64,000 nt of DNA from Arenimonas sp. GDDSR-1 (lineage in GTDB: Bacteria; Pseudomonadota; Gammaproteobacteria; Xanthomonadales; Xanthomonadaceae), in NCBI RefSeq assembly GCF_025980345.1, contig NZ_JAPDUI010000001.1:59487-123486 (forward strand), written 5' to 3'. The notes below the pieces were generated by a model, which saw only the letters and a list, made by a program, of their open reading frames with translations, did no database searches and was not told the origin of the DNA. Of this stretch, positions 27,497 through 36,521 are shown in pieces. Every line of letters begins with the position of its first letter. Positions within the stretch are counted from its first letter, which is position 1. A program made the position numbers and the translations under genes.

Positions 27497-27565
27497 TCCG
27501 GACGTTGTACGGACAGCACCCGCTGCGGGCGGCAACGCCCGCTAACGTATAATTTGGAGTAATTC

Positions 27566-28018
27566 ATGAAAGTCATCCTGCTGCAGAAAGTCGCCAATCT
27601 CGGCGCACTGGGCGATCAAGTCTCGGTCAAGCCGGGCTTCGGCCGCAACTTCCTCATCCCTTACGGCAAAGCCGTTCCGGCCACGGCCGACAACATCGCC
27701 GCATTCGAAGCCAAGCGCGCCGAATACGAAGCCAAAGCCGCCGCCATTCTGGCTGCCGCCAGCGAACGCAAGCAGGCCCTGGAGGGCGCTTCGGTGACCA
27801 TCAGCGCCAATGCTTCGGCTGAAGGCAAGCTGTTCGGTTCGGTCGGTGCCCGCGATATCGCGGAAGCCTTCACCGCCGCCGGCCACAAGCTGGAAAAATC
27901 GGAAGTGATCATGGGCGAAGGCCCGATCCGCCGCACCGGCGAATTCGAAGTCACCGTGCATCTGCACGCCGACGTCGAAACCAAGGTCGGCGTCACCGTG
28001 GTTCCAGAAGCCGCCTGA
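27566..28018 (+). CDS. rplI: 50S ribosomal protein L9
   Basis: L9 has 150 residues: the N-terminal domain [19 protein letters not shown]...[13 protein letters not shown], a long charged helix ([25 protein letters not shown]) and a C-terminal domain ending [10 protein letters not shown]. It bridges ribosomes and aids frame maintenance. A strong terminator follows 22 bases after the stop. Confidence 0.98.
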   Translation: MKVILLQKVANLGALGDQVSVKPGFGRNFLIPYGKAVPATADNIAAFEAKRAEYEAKAAAILAAASERKQALEGASVTISANASAEGKLFGSVGARDIAEAFTAAGHKLEKSEVIMGEGPIRRTGEFEVTVHLHADVETKVGVTVVPEAA

Positions 28019-28040
28019 TCCGATCCGTCATTGGAAAAAG

Positions 28041-28063
28041 ACCGCCTTCGGGCGGTTTTTTTT
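28041..28063 (+). terminator. Intrinsic terminator after rplI
   Basis: ACCGCC-TTCG-GGCGGT with a stable tetraloop is followed by a run of T to 28063. This ends the ribosomal operon before dnaB. Confidence 0.93.
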
Positions 28064-28082
28064 CAACTTTAAAATCCACCGA

Positions 28083-28091
28083 TTATCCACA
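28083..28091 (+). promoter_or_regulatory. Perfect DnaA box upstream of dnaB
   Basis: TTATCCACA matches the strongest E. coli DnaA-box sequence exactly, 69 bases before the dnaB start codon and just after the rplI terminator. A single box is not an origin; transcriptional control of dnaB by DnaA is possible. Confidence 0.55.
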
Positions 28092-28159
28092 GGGTTATGC
28101 GCAACGCTCCGGTCGTGGACGCGGTACGATAACAGCCAGTAAATCCGGAAAAGAATGTC

Positions 28160-29548
28160 ATGTCCGCACGCCCCGAATCCAGATCAAATACCCGGAAAGT
28201 CGATGACTTGAAAGTGCCGCCGCAGTCCATCGAGGCTGAACAGGCGGTACTGGGCGGGCTGATGCTGTCCCCGGAATCCATCAATCATCTGGGCGATCTG
28301 CTTTCGGATGGTGATTTCTATCTGCAGGCGCATCGGGTCATCTACAAGGCCATCATCGAGCTCTCGGAAAAGAACCAGCCGTTCGATGCCATCACCATCG
28401 GGGAGTGGCTGAATGCGAACAACCAGGCCAATCAGGTCGGCGGCACCGAATACCTGATCGATCTGGTCAGCCAGACGCCGTCGGCCGCCAATATCCGTGC
28501 CTGGGCGGAAATCGTGCGCGAGAAATCCGTGCTGAGGCAGATGATCGAGGCCGGTACCGATATCGTCAACAACGGCTTCACCCCGGACGGACGCGACATC
28601 AAGGAACTTCTGGCCAGCGCCGAACAGGCCGTGTTCAAGATCGCCGAGCAGGGCGCCCGCGCCAAAAAGAGCTTCGTGGCCATCAAGGATGCCGCCAAAG
28701 ACGCCTACGACCAGATCATCAAGCGCTATGACAACAAAGGGGCGCTGTCCGGTCTGCCTTCCGGCTTCAAGGAGTTCGACGAGATGACTTCGGGTCTGCA
28801 GAACCAGGACCTGATCATTCTGGCCGCGCGTCCGGCCATGGGCAAGACCACGCTGGCATTGAATATCGCCGAATACGCCGCCCTGAAAACCAAGAAGGCG
28901 GTTGCCGTTTATTCCATGGAAATGTCTTCCGGCCAGTTGGCGCAGCGTCTGCTGTCCTCGATCGGCCGGATCAACGCCAACAATCTGCGGGCCGGTACGC
29001 TGGAAGATGAGGACTGGTCGCGTTTAACAAGCGCCATCGGCATGCTGACCAAATCCAAGATTTTCATCGATGACACACCGGCGCTGTCTCCGCAAGAACT
29101 GGCTTTCCGCGCCCGCCGCCTGAAGCGCGAGCACGACCTCGGATTGATCGTGGTCGACTACCTGCAACTGATGCAGGTGCCGGGCAGCAAGGAAAACCGC
29201 GCCAATGAGATTTCCGAGATCTCGCGCTCGCTCAAGGCGCTGGCCAAGGAGCTGGATATTCCGGTCATCGCACTGTCGCAGCTGAATCGCGGTCTGGAAA
29301 GCCGGACCGACAAACGGCCGGTGATGTCCGATCTCCGTGAATCCGGCGGTATCGAGCAGGATGCCGACATCATTCTCTTCATCTACCGTGATGAATACTA
29401 CAACAAGGACTCGAACGAAAAAGGACTGGCCGAGGTCATCATCAGCAAGCACCGTAACGGCTCGACCGGCTCCTTCAAGCTCAAATTCTTCGGCGAATAT
29501 ACCCGCTTCGACAATCTGGCGCCGGACCACCTGGGCAGTTTCGAATAA
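28160..29548 (+). CDS. dnaB: Replicative DNA helicase DnaB
   Basis: DnaB is the hexameric 5'-3' helicase of the replisome. Of 462 residues, the N-terminal primase-interacting domain includes PPQSIEAEQAVLGGLMLSPE, Walker A is ARPAMGKTT near residue 230, and the RecA-like core carries VYSMEMSSGQLAQR, VDYLQLM and ALSQLNRGLESR. SDLRESGGIEQDAD holds the arginine-finger region. No intein is visible. Three bases separate it from alr. Confidence 0.98.
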   Translation: MSARPESRSNTRKVDDLKVPPQSIEAEQAVLGGLMLSPESINHLGDLLSDGDFYLQAHRVIYKAIIELSEKNQPFDAITIGEWLNANNQANQVGGTEYLIDLVSQTPSAANIRAWAEIVREKSVLRQMIEAGTDIVNNGFTPDGRDIKELLASAEQAVFKIAEQGARAKKSFVAIKDAAKDAYDQIIKRYDNKGALSGLPSGFKEFDEMTSGLQNQDLIILAARPAMGKTTLALNIAEYAALKTKKAVAVYSMEMSSGQLAQRLLSSIGRINANNLRAGTLEDEDWSRLTSAIGMLTKSKIFIDDTPALSPQELAFRARRLKREHDLGLIVVDYLQLMQVPGSKENRANEISEISRSLKALAKELDIPVIALSQLNRGLESRTDKRPVMSDLRESGGIEQDADIILFIYRDEYYNKDSNEKGLAEVIISKHRNGSTGSFKLKFFGEYTRFDNLAPDHLGSFE

Positions 29549-29551
29549 CTT

Positions 29552-30625
29552 ATGGCCCGTGCAACCACCGCCCGCATCCATATCGATGCCCTGCGTCACA
29601 ATCTGGCACGTATCCGCGCCGCGGCGCCGCACGCCAAGGTAATGGCCGTGGTCAAGGCCGACGGCTATGGCCATGGCCTTGAGCGCGTGGCCCAGGCTTT
29701 GGCCGGAGCCGATGCCTTCGGTGTTGCCGCGCTTTCCGATGCCCAGCGCCTGCGTGCCGCCGGATTTTCACAAACCATCGTGTTGCTTTCGGGATTCGAT
29801 GAAGCCGCCGACCTGGCGCAGCTTCGGCAGCTCTCGGTAGCCACCGTCGTCCACCACCCGTTTCAACTTGAACTGCTTGCCGCCGATCACGGCAGCCCGA
29901 TTTCGGTCTGGCTCAAGATGGATTCCGGCATGCACCGGCTCGGATTTCCCCCCGAAAGTTTTGCCGGGACCTATCGGCGTCTGCAGTCGATGCCGAATGT
30001 TGCCGCCGATATCGTGTGCATGAGTCACTTCGCCAGCTCGGACGAGCCGGAAAATCCGCAAACGCCCGATCAGCTCCGTTGCTTCGACGCCCATTTGCCG
30101 GAAGGGGCTTCGGTCTGTTCACTGTCCAATTCCGCTGCGGTACTGGCCTGGCCTGCCGCACATCGGCAATGGCTGCGGGCCGGCGGGGCTCTATACGGTT
30201 TAAGTGTCGCATCCGGAAAGACCGGTGCCGATTTCGGACTCAAACCGGCCATGACCTTGAGTACCCGGCTGATTTCCATCCAGCAGGTCTGTGCCGGTGA
30301 GCGCGTCGGCTATGCCGGGTCCTATCTTTGTCCCGAAGACATGCCCATCGGCGTTGCCGCCATCGGCTATGGCGACGGCTATCCGCGCAATATCCGACCG
30401 GGAACACCGGCGTTGTTGAACGGACGCCGTGTGCCGATTATCGGAAGAGTCTCGATGGATCTGATGACCGTCGACCTTCGCAGCCAGCCGCAGGCTGCCG
30501 TCGGCGACGAACTCACTCTCTGGGGCGAAGGCCTGCCGGTCGAGGAAATCGCCGAGGCCGCCGGCACCATCAGTTATGAGCTGACCTGCTCGATTACCCG
30601 TCGCGTCCGTTTTCAGGAAGATTGA
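29552..30625 (+). CDS. alr: Alanine racemase
   Basis: Alr makes D-alanine for peptidoglycan using PLP. Of 357 residues, VVKADGYGHG carries the Schiff-base lysine K35. RVGYAGSY near residue 250 carries the second catalytic base tyrosine, and PIIGRVSMDLMTVDL is the C-terminal beta-domain signature. It follows dnaB by 3 bases and is probably cotranscribed, the dnaB-alr order common in gammaproteobacteria. Confidence 0.97.
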   Translation: MARATTARIHIDALRHNLARIRAAAPHAKVMAVVKADGYGHGLERVAQALAGADAFGVAALSDAQRLRAAGFSQTIVLLSGFDEAADLAQLRQLSVATVVHHPFQLELLAADHGSPISVWLKMDSGMHRLGFPPESFAGTYRRLQSMPNVAADIVCMSHFASSDEPENPQTPDQLRCFDAHLPEGASVCSLSNSAAVLAWPAAHRQWLRAGGALYGLSVASGKTGADFGLKPAMTLSTRLISIQQVCAGERVGYAGSYLCPEDMPIGVAAIGYGDGYPRNIRPGTPALLNGRRVPIIGRVSMDLMTVDLRSQPQAAVGDELTLWGEGLPVEEIAEAAGTISYELTCSITRRVRFQED

Positions 30626-30690
30626 GCATTCACGCCGGACTGACGGCATTTCGGTTTAACTGATGCTCCAAGCATCCGAGGAGAATTCGC

Positions 30691-32100
30691 GTGGCCAATG
30701 CACTGGTCTGGTTGCGGCGCGATTTGCGTCTGCATGATAATCCTGCCCTGGCCCAAGCGGTCTCCGACGGCTACGCGCCGGTGCTGGTTTATGTGCATGC
30801 CCCGCAGGAGCAGGGCGATTGGGCGCCTGGCGCTGCCAGCCGGACCTGGCTGCACCATTCGCTGATCGCGCTGCAGCAAGCCATTGCCGAGATTGGCGGC
30901 CGTCTGATCATCGCACATGGACAAAGTCTGCATGAACTTGAACGCCTTCAGGCCGAGACGCAGGCCGAAGCGCTGTATTTCAGCAATCTGTATGAACCCA
31001 TTCTGCAGGCCCGGGACGGCCGCGTGCAGGCCGCTTTCGAGCAGCGGGGGCTGACCGTCAAGCGTTTCAATGCCAATCTGCTGTTCGAACCCTGGCAGAT
31101 TAAGACCGGCGGCGGAACGCCGTACAAGGTGTTCACCCCGTTTTGGCGGAACGCTTCCGCCCAGCTCAGTCTCCGTCAACCGTACCCGAGGCCAGACCGA
31201 TTGCCGGATTTCGGCGGCACCGGTCTGACAATCGATGCGCTTGGTCTGCTGCCGGAACGGGATTGGCATGCCGGTTTCTGGCAGTACTGGCAGCCGGGCG
31301 AATCGGGAGCCGCCGAGATGCTCGACATCTTCTGCGAGGGCGCCATTGACGGTTATAAGGAACAGCGCAATCTGCCGGACCGGACCGGCACATCCAAGCT
31401 TTCCCCGCATCTGCATTTCGGCGAAATCTCACCCCAGCAGATCTGGCGGCGCATCGAACGGGTCAGGCTTTCGGAGTCGGCGCAGGCGGACCTCGGACAC
31501 TTCAAGTCCGAATTGGGCTGGCGTGAGTTTTCCTACCATCTGTTGCATCATTTTCCCGACTCCAGCGACCGCAATCTCAATCCGCAGTTCGAGCGGTTTG
31601 CCTGGGCGGAAGCCGATCCGGAGCTGCTTTCGGCCTGGCAGCGCGGACGCACCGGCATCCCCATCGTCGATGCCGGCATGCGGGAACTCTGGCATACCGG
31701 GTGGATGCACAACCGCGTGCGCATGATCGTGGCCAGTTTCCTGTGCAAGAACCTGCGCATGCACTGGCTGCACGGCGCGCGTTGGTTCTGGGATACGCTG
31801 CTGGATGCCGATCTGGCCAACAACAGCCAGGGCTGGCAATGGACCGCCGGCACCGGCTGCGATGCCGCGCCGTATTTCCGTATCTTCAATCCGGTCACCC
31901 AGGCAGAGCGTTTCGATCCGCAGGCGCGCTATATCAAACGCTGGGTTCCGGAGCTTTCCGCCTTGCCCGCCCCGGTGGTTTTCGCGCCATGGACGAAGCC
32001 GGCAGTGAGCGCGGCACTGGCTCCGGATTATCCTTCGATTCCGGTCGCCGATTTGGCCGAGTCCCGGCAGAGCGCATTGGCCGCCTACAGCCGGCGTTAG
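30691..32100 (+). CDS. phrB: Deoxyribodipyrimidine photolyase
   Basis: This flavoprotein repairs cyclobutane pyrimidine dimers with blue light. Of 469 residues, the N-terminal alpha/beta antenna domain starts ALVWLRRDLRLHDNPAL. The FAD domain contains LHFGEISPQQIW, SELGWREFSYHLL, WQRGRTGIPIVDAGMRELW and the tryptophan-rich NNSQGWQWTAGTGCDAAPYFRIFNP, the class I CPD photolyase signature. The start is GTG at 30691 behind GAGGAG. Confidence 0.95.
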   Translation: MANALVWLRRDLRLHDNPALAQAVSDGYAPVLVYVHAPQEQGDWAPGAASRTWLHHSLIALQQAIAEIGGRLIIAHGQSLHELERLQAETQAEALYFSNLYEPILQARDGRVQAAFEQRGLTVKRFNANLLFEPWQIKTGGGTPYKVFTPFWRNASAQLSLRQPYPRPDRLPDFGGTGLTIDALGLLPERDWHAGFWQYWQPGESGAAEMLDIFCEGAIDGYKEQRNLPDRTGTSKLSPHLHFGEISPQQIWRRIERVRLSESAQADLGHFKSELGWREFSYHLLHHFPDSSDRNLNPQFERFAWAEADPELLSAWQRGRTGIPIVDAGMRELWHTGWMHNRVRMIVASFLCKNLRMHWLHGARWFWDTLLDADLANNSQGWQWTAGTGCDAAPYFRIFNPVTQAERFDPQARYIKRWVPELSALPAPVVFAPWTKPAVSAALAPDYPSIPVADLAESRQSALAAYSRR

Positions 32101-32155
32101 TGCCCGCTGGAGGGTTTTTGCGGTAAAGTGAAGCCAGTTCACTGGCGAGTCCCGT

Positions 32156-33571
32156 ATGAGCGCAGTCCGCGGAAATAACCGAAAAATACCGATGAGCCGT
32201 GTCGACCATGCCTGGCTGCGCATGGAACGGCCGACCAATCTGATGATGATTACCGGCGTGATGATGTTCGAGACCCCGGTCAACATCGTCAAGCTCAAGA
32301 AGGTGCTGAACGACCGCTTTCTGGCCTATCCGCGGTTCCGCCAGAAAGTCGTGGAGACCCCGACCGGCACATTCTGGCAGAACGATGCCGATTTCGATCT
32401 TGATTACCATGTCCGTCTTTCAGCCTTGCCGGGAAAGGCCGACAAGGCCGCTCTTGAACGCTTCGTCAGCCAGATGGCGTCGACGCCGTTGGATAAAAGC
32501 AAACCGCTGTGGCAGTTCCACCTGGTCGAAAAATACGACGGCGGTTCGGCTCTGATCACCCGCATCCATCATTGCTATGCGGATGGCATCGCCCTGGTCC
32601 AGGTCATGCTGTCGATGACTGACAGCGAGGCGCGCCCGTCAAAGAGGGAGCCGCTCTCGAAAACCTGGCTGAAGGAAGATGGCAAGGCGGTCAAGGCGCG
32701 CATGGGCATGATCGACCGCTACATGAAGCTCGGCGAGAGCCTGCTCGGCAAAGGCATCGATTTCTACCGGGATCCGACTCTGGCCAATGTGGTGGCGAAG
32801 GAGGGCGGCGAAATCGCGCGCGAGCTCGCGGTGGCCCTGTCCCTCAGCGATGATCCCGATACCGTTCTTCGCGGCCGCCTCGGCGTCAGCAAGCGTGTGG
32901 CCTGGGCGCCGCCGCTGCCGCTGGAAGACGTCAAGGCCATTTCCCGCGTATTCGATGCCACCGTCAATGACGTGCTGATGGCCTCGATGGCCGGCGCCCT
33001 GCGAAGCTACATGATTGAACGCGGCGAACAGATCGACGGCGTCACGATACGCGCCACGGTGCCGGTGAACCTGCGCCCGCTCGAACACGCCAAAAAGCTC
33101 GGCAATCATTTCGGGCTGGTGTTCCTCGATCTGCCCATCGGCGAAGTCCATCCGGTGCTGCGGCTGGTGCGGGTGGTGGAAAGCATGAAACAGCTCAAGC
33201 AGTCCCGCCAGGCCGTCGTGGTTTACGGTCTTCTGGCCGCACTGGGCATGGCGCCGCCGATGCTGCAGAATCTCGCTTTCGAGATATTCAGCCGCAAGGC
33301 CACCACGGTCGCGACCAATGTGCCCGGACCGCAGATGCCGCTTTACATGGCCGGAGAGAAAATAAAAGAGCAGATGTTCTGGGTGCCGCAGACCGGTTCC
33401 ATCGGCCTCGGCGTCAGCATCCTGAGCTACAACGGCAATGTCCATTTCGGCCTGATTGCCGATGCCAAGCTGATTCCGGATCCGGATGCGGTGATCCAGC
33501 GCTTCATTCCAGAATTCGAGAAACTGCTGTATATCGCCCTCATGGGCGATTGGGGCGATCCGCCGGCCTGA
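32156..33571 (+). CDS. Wax ester synthase/diacylglycerol acyltransferase (WS/DGAT)
   Basis: WS/DGAT enzymes join acyl-CoA to fatty alcohol or diacylglycerol to make storage wax esters or triacylglycerol. The 471-residue protein has the active-site HHxxxDG at residues 138-144 (HHCYADG), PLWQFHLVE just before it, and the later block TVPVNLRPLEHAKKLGNHFG and TNVPGPQMPLYMAG conserved in bacterial WS/DGAT. An inner start (MSRVDHAW, Met13) is possible. It is isolated between the photolyase gene and a convergent ABC transporter, with no other lipid-storage gene in the window. Confidence 0.92.
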   Translation: MSAVRGNNRKIPMSRVDHAWLRMERPTNLMMITGVMMFETPVNIVKLKKVLNDRFLAYPRFRQKVVETPTGTFWQNDADFDLDYHVRLSALPGKADKAALERFVSQMASTPLDKSKPLWQFHLVEKYDGGSALITRIHHCYADGIALVQVMLSMTDSEARPSKREPLSKTWLKEDGKAVKARMGMIDRYMKLGESLLGKGIDFYRDPTLANVVAKEGGEIARELAVALSLSDDPDTVLRGRLGVSKRVAWAPPLPLEDVKAISRVFDATVNDVLMASMAGALRSYMIERGEQIDGVTIRATVPVNLRPLEHAKKLGNHFGLVFLDLPIGEVHPVLRLVRVVESMKQLKQSRQAVVVYGLLAALGMAPPMLQNLAFEIFSRKATTVATNVPGPQMPLYMAGEKIKEQMFWVPQTGSIGLGVSILSYNGNVHFGLIADAKLIPDPDAVIQRFIPEFEKLLYIALMGDWGDPPA

Positions 33572-33572
33572 T

Positions 33573-35405
33573 TCAGTCCGGGTCGTCGACCAGAAAACCG
33601 CCGCTTTGATGTGCCCACAGGCGTGCGTACAGGCCGTTTTTCGCCAGCAGTTCCGAATGATTGCCGCTTTCCACGATGCGGCCCTGATCCATGACGATCA
33701 ACCGGTCCATGGCGGCAATGGTCGACAACCGGTGCGCGATGGCGATGACGGTTTTTCCCTCCATGAGACGGTAAAGATCGCGCTGGATGACGCTTTCGAC
33801 TTCGGAATCCAGCGCACTGGTGGCCTCGTCCAGCAGCAGAATGGGCGCGTCCTTGAGCATTACCCGGGCGATGGCGATGCGTTGGCGCTGGCCACCGGAG
33901 AGTTTCACGCCGCGTTCGCCGACGTGTGCATCGTAGCCGGTACGTCCTTTGGCGTCCGTGAGGCCGAGGATGAATTCCTCGGCTTCGGCGTTACGCGCGG
34001 CCTGCCGCATGGATTCCTCATCCGCATCCGGGCGCCCGTAGAGCAGGTTGTCGCGGACCGACCGGTGCAGCAGCGATGTGTCCTGGGTGACCATGCCGAT
34101 CTGCCGACGCAGGGATTCCTGGGTCACCTGTCCGATGTCCTGGCCGTCGATGTGGATACTGCCCGGCGGAACGGAATAGAACCGCAACAGCAGATTGACG
34201 ATGGTTGATTTTCCGGCTCCACTGCGTCCGATCAGGCCGATCTTCTCGCCCGGTCGAATGCTCAGATTGAAGTCCGCAACGACCGGCTTGCCCGGAACAT
34301 AACTGAAATCAAGATGGGTGAAGGTGATTTCGCCACGGCTGACGCGCAGATCCTGTGCCTCCGGCACATCGCGGATGGCCACCGGGCGGGCAAGGGCACC
34401 GATGCCATCCTGGACGGTACCGATGTTCTCGAACAGGTTGGCCATTTCCCACATGATCCAGTGCGATACGCCGTTCAAGCGCAGGGCCATGGCGGTCGCG
34501 GCGGCGACCGCGCCGATGCCGACGGCATTTTGGCTCCAAAGCCACAAGGTCGCACCTGCCGTACCGAGAATCAACGCAATGCCGAGGATATGATTGACGA
34601 TTTCAAAACCGGTGACCAGACGCATTTGCCGGTAAACCGTGGCCAGAAATTCCTGCATCGACTGCTTGGCATAGAGTGCCTCGCGCTGGTTGTGCGAGAA
34701 CAGCTTGACGGTGGCGATGTTGCTGTAGGCATCCGTTACCCGGCCGCTCATCAGACTGCGGGCATCGGCCTGGGCGCTGGCTGCCCGGCCAAGACGGGGA
34801 ACGAAATACATGAGAGTCAATACATAAAGAACCAGCCAGCCGAAAAACGGCAGCAACAGCTGCCGGTCAAAACTGCCGGCGACCAGGGTCATGGTCAGGA
34901 AATAGATCACCACGAATACCAGGATATCGGTCACGATCATGACCGCATCGCGGACCGCGAGGGCGGTCTGCATCATTTTGGCCGAAACGCGTCCGGAGAA
35001 TTCGTCCTGGAAGAAAGCCATGCTCTGGCCGAGCAGATGCCGGTGGAAATTCCAGCGCAGACGCATGGCGAAGTTGCCGTTCAGCGCCTGGTATTTCACC
35101 AGTGCCTGGGCTGCGATGAGCAGCGGACTGGCCAGAAGCACGGCGGTCAGCAGGATGAGGTTGCGCTTCTCCTGTTGCCATAGCAGGTGCGGCGGCACAT
35201 TGCTCAGCCAGTCCACGATATTGCCGAGCATGGCGAACAGCAGTGCTTCGAATGCCCCGATAAGTGCCGTCAAAGCCGCCAGCAGCAGGATGAGGCCGCG
35301 CATGCCGCGCGTGGCTGTCCAGATGAACGCAAAGAAGCCTTCCGGGGGCTGGTCCGGAGGACCTTCGGGAAACGGGGAGACGAGGCGTTCGAACCAGGCA
35401 AACAT
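33573..35405 (-). CDS. ABC exporter, fused membrane and ATPase domains (MsbA-like)
   Basis: The 610-residue half-transporter has an N-terminal domain with about six hydrophobic segments (GLILLLAALTALIGAFEALLF onward) and a C-terminal ATPase: Walker A GRSGAGKST near residues 395-403, LSGGQRQR, Walker B ILLLDEATSALD and AIAHRLSTIAAMD with the H-loop. This is the homodimeric exporter architecture of MsbA or multidrug pumps. No partner half-transporter is adjacent and the substrate is unknown. It stops one base from the convergent WS/DGAT gene. Confidence 0.92.
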   Translation of the reverse strand: MFAWFERLVSPFPEGPPDQPPEGFFAFIWTATRGMRGLILLLAALTALIGAFEALLFAMLGNIVDWLSNVPPHLLWQQEKRNLILLTAVLLASPLLIAAQALVKYQALNGNFAMRLRWNFHRHLLGQSMAFFQDEFSGRVSAKMMQTALAVRDAVMIVTDILVFVVIYFLTMTLVAGSFDRQLLLPFFGWLVLYVLTLMYFVPRLGRAASAQADARSLMSGRVTDAYSNIATVKLFSHNQREALYAKQSMQEFLATVYRQMRLVTGFEIVNHILGIALILGTAGATLWLWSQNAVGIGAVAAATAMALRLNGVSHWIMWEMANLFENIGTVQDGIGALARPVAIRDVPEAQDLRVSRGEITFTHLDFSYVPGKPVVADFNLSIRPGEKIGLIGRSGAGKSTIVNLLLRFYSVPPGSIHIDGQDIGQVTQESLRRQIGMVTQDTSLLHRSVRDNLLYGRPDADEESMRQAARNAEAEEFILGLTDAKGRTGYDAHVGERGVKLSGGQRQRIAIARVMLKDAPILLLDEATSALDSEVESVIQRDLYRLMEGKTVIAIAHRLSTIAAMDRLIVMDQGRIVESGNHSELLAKNGLYARLWAHQSGGFLVDDPD

Positions 35406-35465
35406 GCAATGACCGTGCGTTATGCAGGCCTATAGTTTATCGCATGCCCGTCATGTGAGGTGCGT

Positions 35466-36434
35466 TCACCTGCTATTCCCGGCAAACAGGCCCAGCATTT
35501 CGTGCGCGATGCTGGCGCCCGCCAAGGCCGTGATTTCCGCATGGTCAAACGGCGGCGAAACTTCGACGACATCGGCACCGGTCAACCGGATACCGGCCAA
35601 ACCACGGATGCATTCCAAAGCGGTATGGGAATCGAAGCCGCCGACCACCGGAGTGCCTGTGCCCGGGGCGCAGGACGGATCGAGGAAATCGATGTCGAAG
35701 CTGAGATAGCATGGACTGTCGCCAACGCGCGCCTTGATGGCCGCGACGGCCGCTGCGATGCCATGCCGATGCAGCCAGCGCGCATCGAGAACTTCATAGC
35801 CGTGTTTTTCGGCATTGAATGTCCGCATGCCGAGCTGGATCGAACGCGAGGGATCCACGATGCCGGTTTTCGCCGCCTGATAGAACATGGTGCCGTGATC
35901 GATCCGTTCGCCATCGTCGGCCCAGGTGTCGGAATGCGCATCGAAATGGATCAGCGAAAGCGGGCCGTGCTTTTCAGCCAGAGCCTGCAGGATCGGGTAG
36001 CTGATGAAATGGTCGCCGCCGAGCGTCAGGGGCTTTACGCCGGCATTGCTGATGCCCCGGTAGGTTTCCCGGATCAGCGCGGGCGCCGCGGCGATATTGC
36101 CGGAATCGAAGAATACATCGCCCCAGTCGATGACATGGAGTTTGTCGAGCGGATCGGACTCCCAGGCATAAGGCGGACACCAGGCCAGCATGGTGGATGC
36201 GGCGCGTATGGCGCGCGGCCCGAAACGGGTCCCCGGTCGGCCGGTGGTGGCGACATCGAACGGAACGCCGATGACGGCGACATCGACACCGTCGAGGTCT
36301 TTGCTGTATCTGCGGCGCAGGAAGCTGGTAGCGCCGGCGTAGGTCGGCTCGGCCTGTGTGCCGTAAGGGGAAGATCGGGTAAACGCCAGATCCGAAAAAC
36401 TGGCGGTGGCGGGCGAGGGCTTGTCAATCGACAT
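35466..36434 (-). CDS. speB: Agmatinase
   Basis: Agmatinase splits agmatine into putrescine and urea with two manganese ions. The 322-residue ureohydrolase has metal ligands H142 (GGDHF), D165, H167 and D169 (HFDAHSDT), and D247 and D249 (SFDIDFLDP). GVPFDVATTGRPGTRFGP and PGTGTPVVGG match E. coli SpeB better than arginase or guanidinobutyrase. It follows mmsA by 87 bases in the same direction. Putrescine made here would be substrate for the neighbouring polyamine-oxidising genes. Confidence 0.93.
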   Translation of the reverse strand: MSIDKPSPATASFSDLAFTRSSPYGTQAEPTYAGATSFLRRRYSKDLDGVDVAVIGVPFDVATTGRPGTRFGPRAIRAASTMLAWCPPYAWESDPLDKLHVIDWGDVFFDSGNIAAAPALIRETYRGISNAGVKPLTLGGDHFISYPILQALAEKHGPLSLIHFDAHSDTWADDGERIDHGTMFYQAAKTGIVDPSRSIQLGMRTFNAEKHGYEVLDARWLHRHGIAAAVAAIKARVGDSPCYLSFDIDFLDPSCAPGTGTPVVGGFDSHTALECIRGLAGIRLTGADVVEVSPPFDHAEITALAGASIAHEMLGLFAGNSR

Positions 36435-36521
36435 GGTGGGCTCCGGTCTCAGCAGTCCACTCGTCGTTCCTTGCGCGAAGCAATCGCCGGGACGAGCGTC
36501 ACCGGTCTTGATACCTTCAGT

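Noticed and set aside
28064-28159. Replication origin near the DnaA box
   Set aside because: Only one perfect box is present in a gap under 100 bases, with no box cluster, no AT-rich unwinding element and no dnaA/dnaN neighbour.
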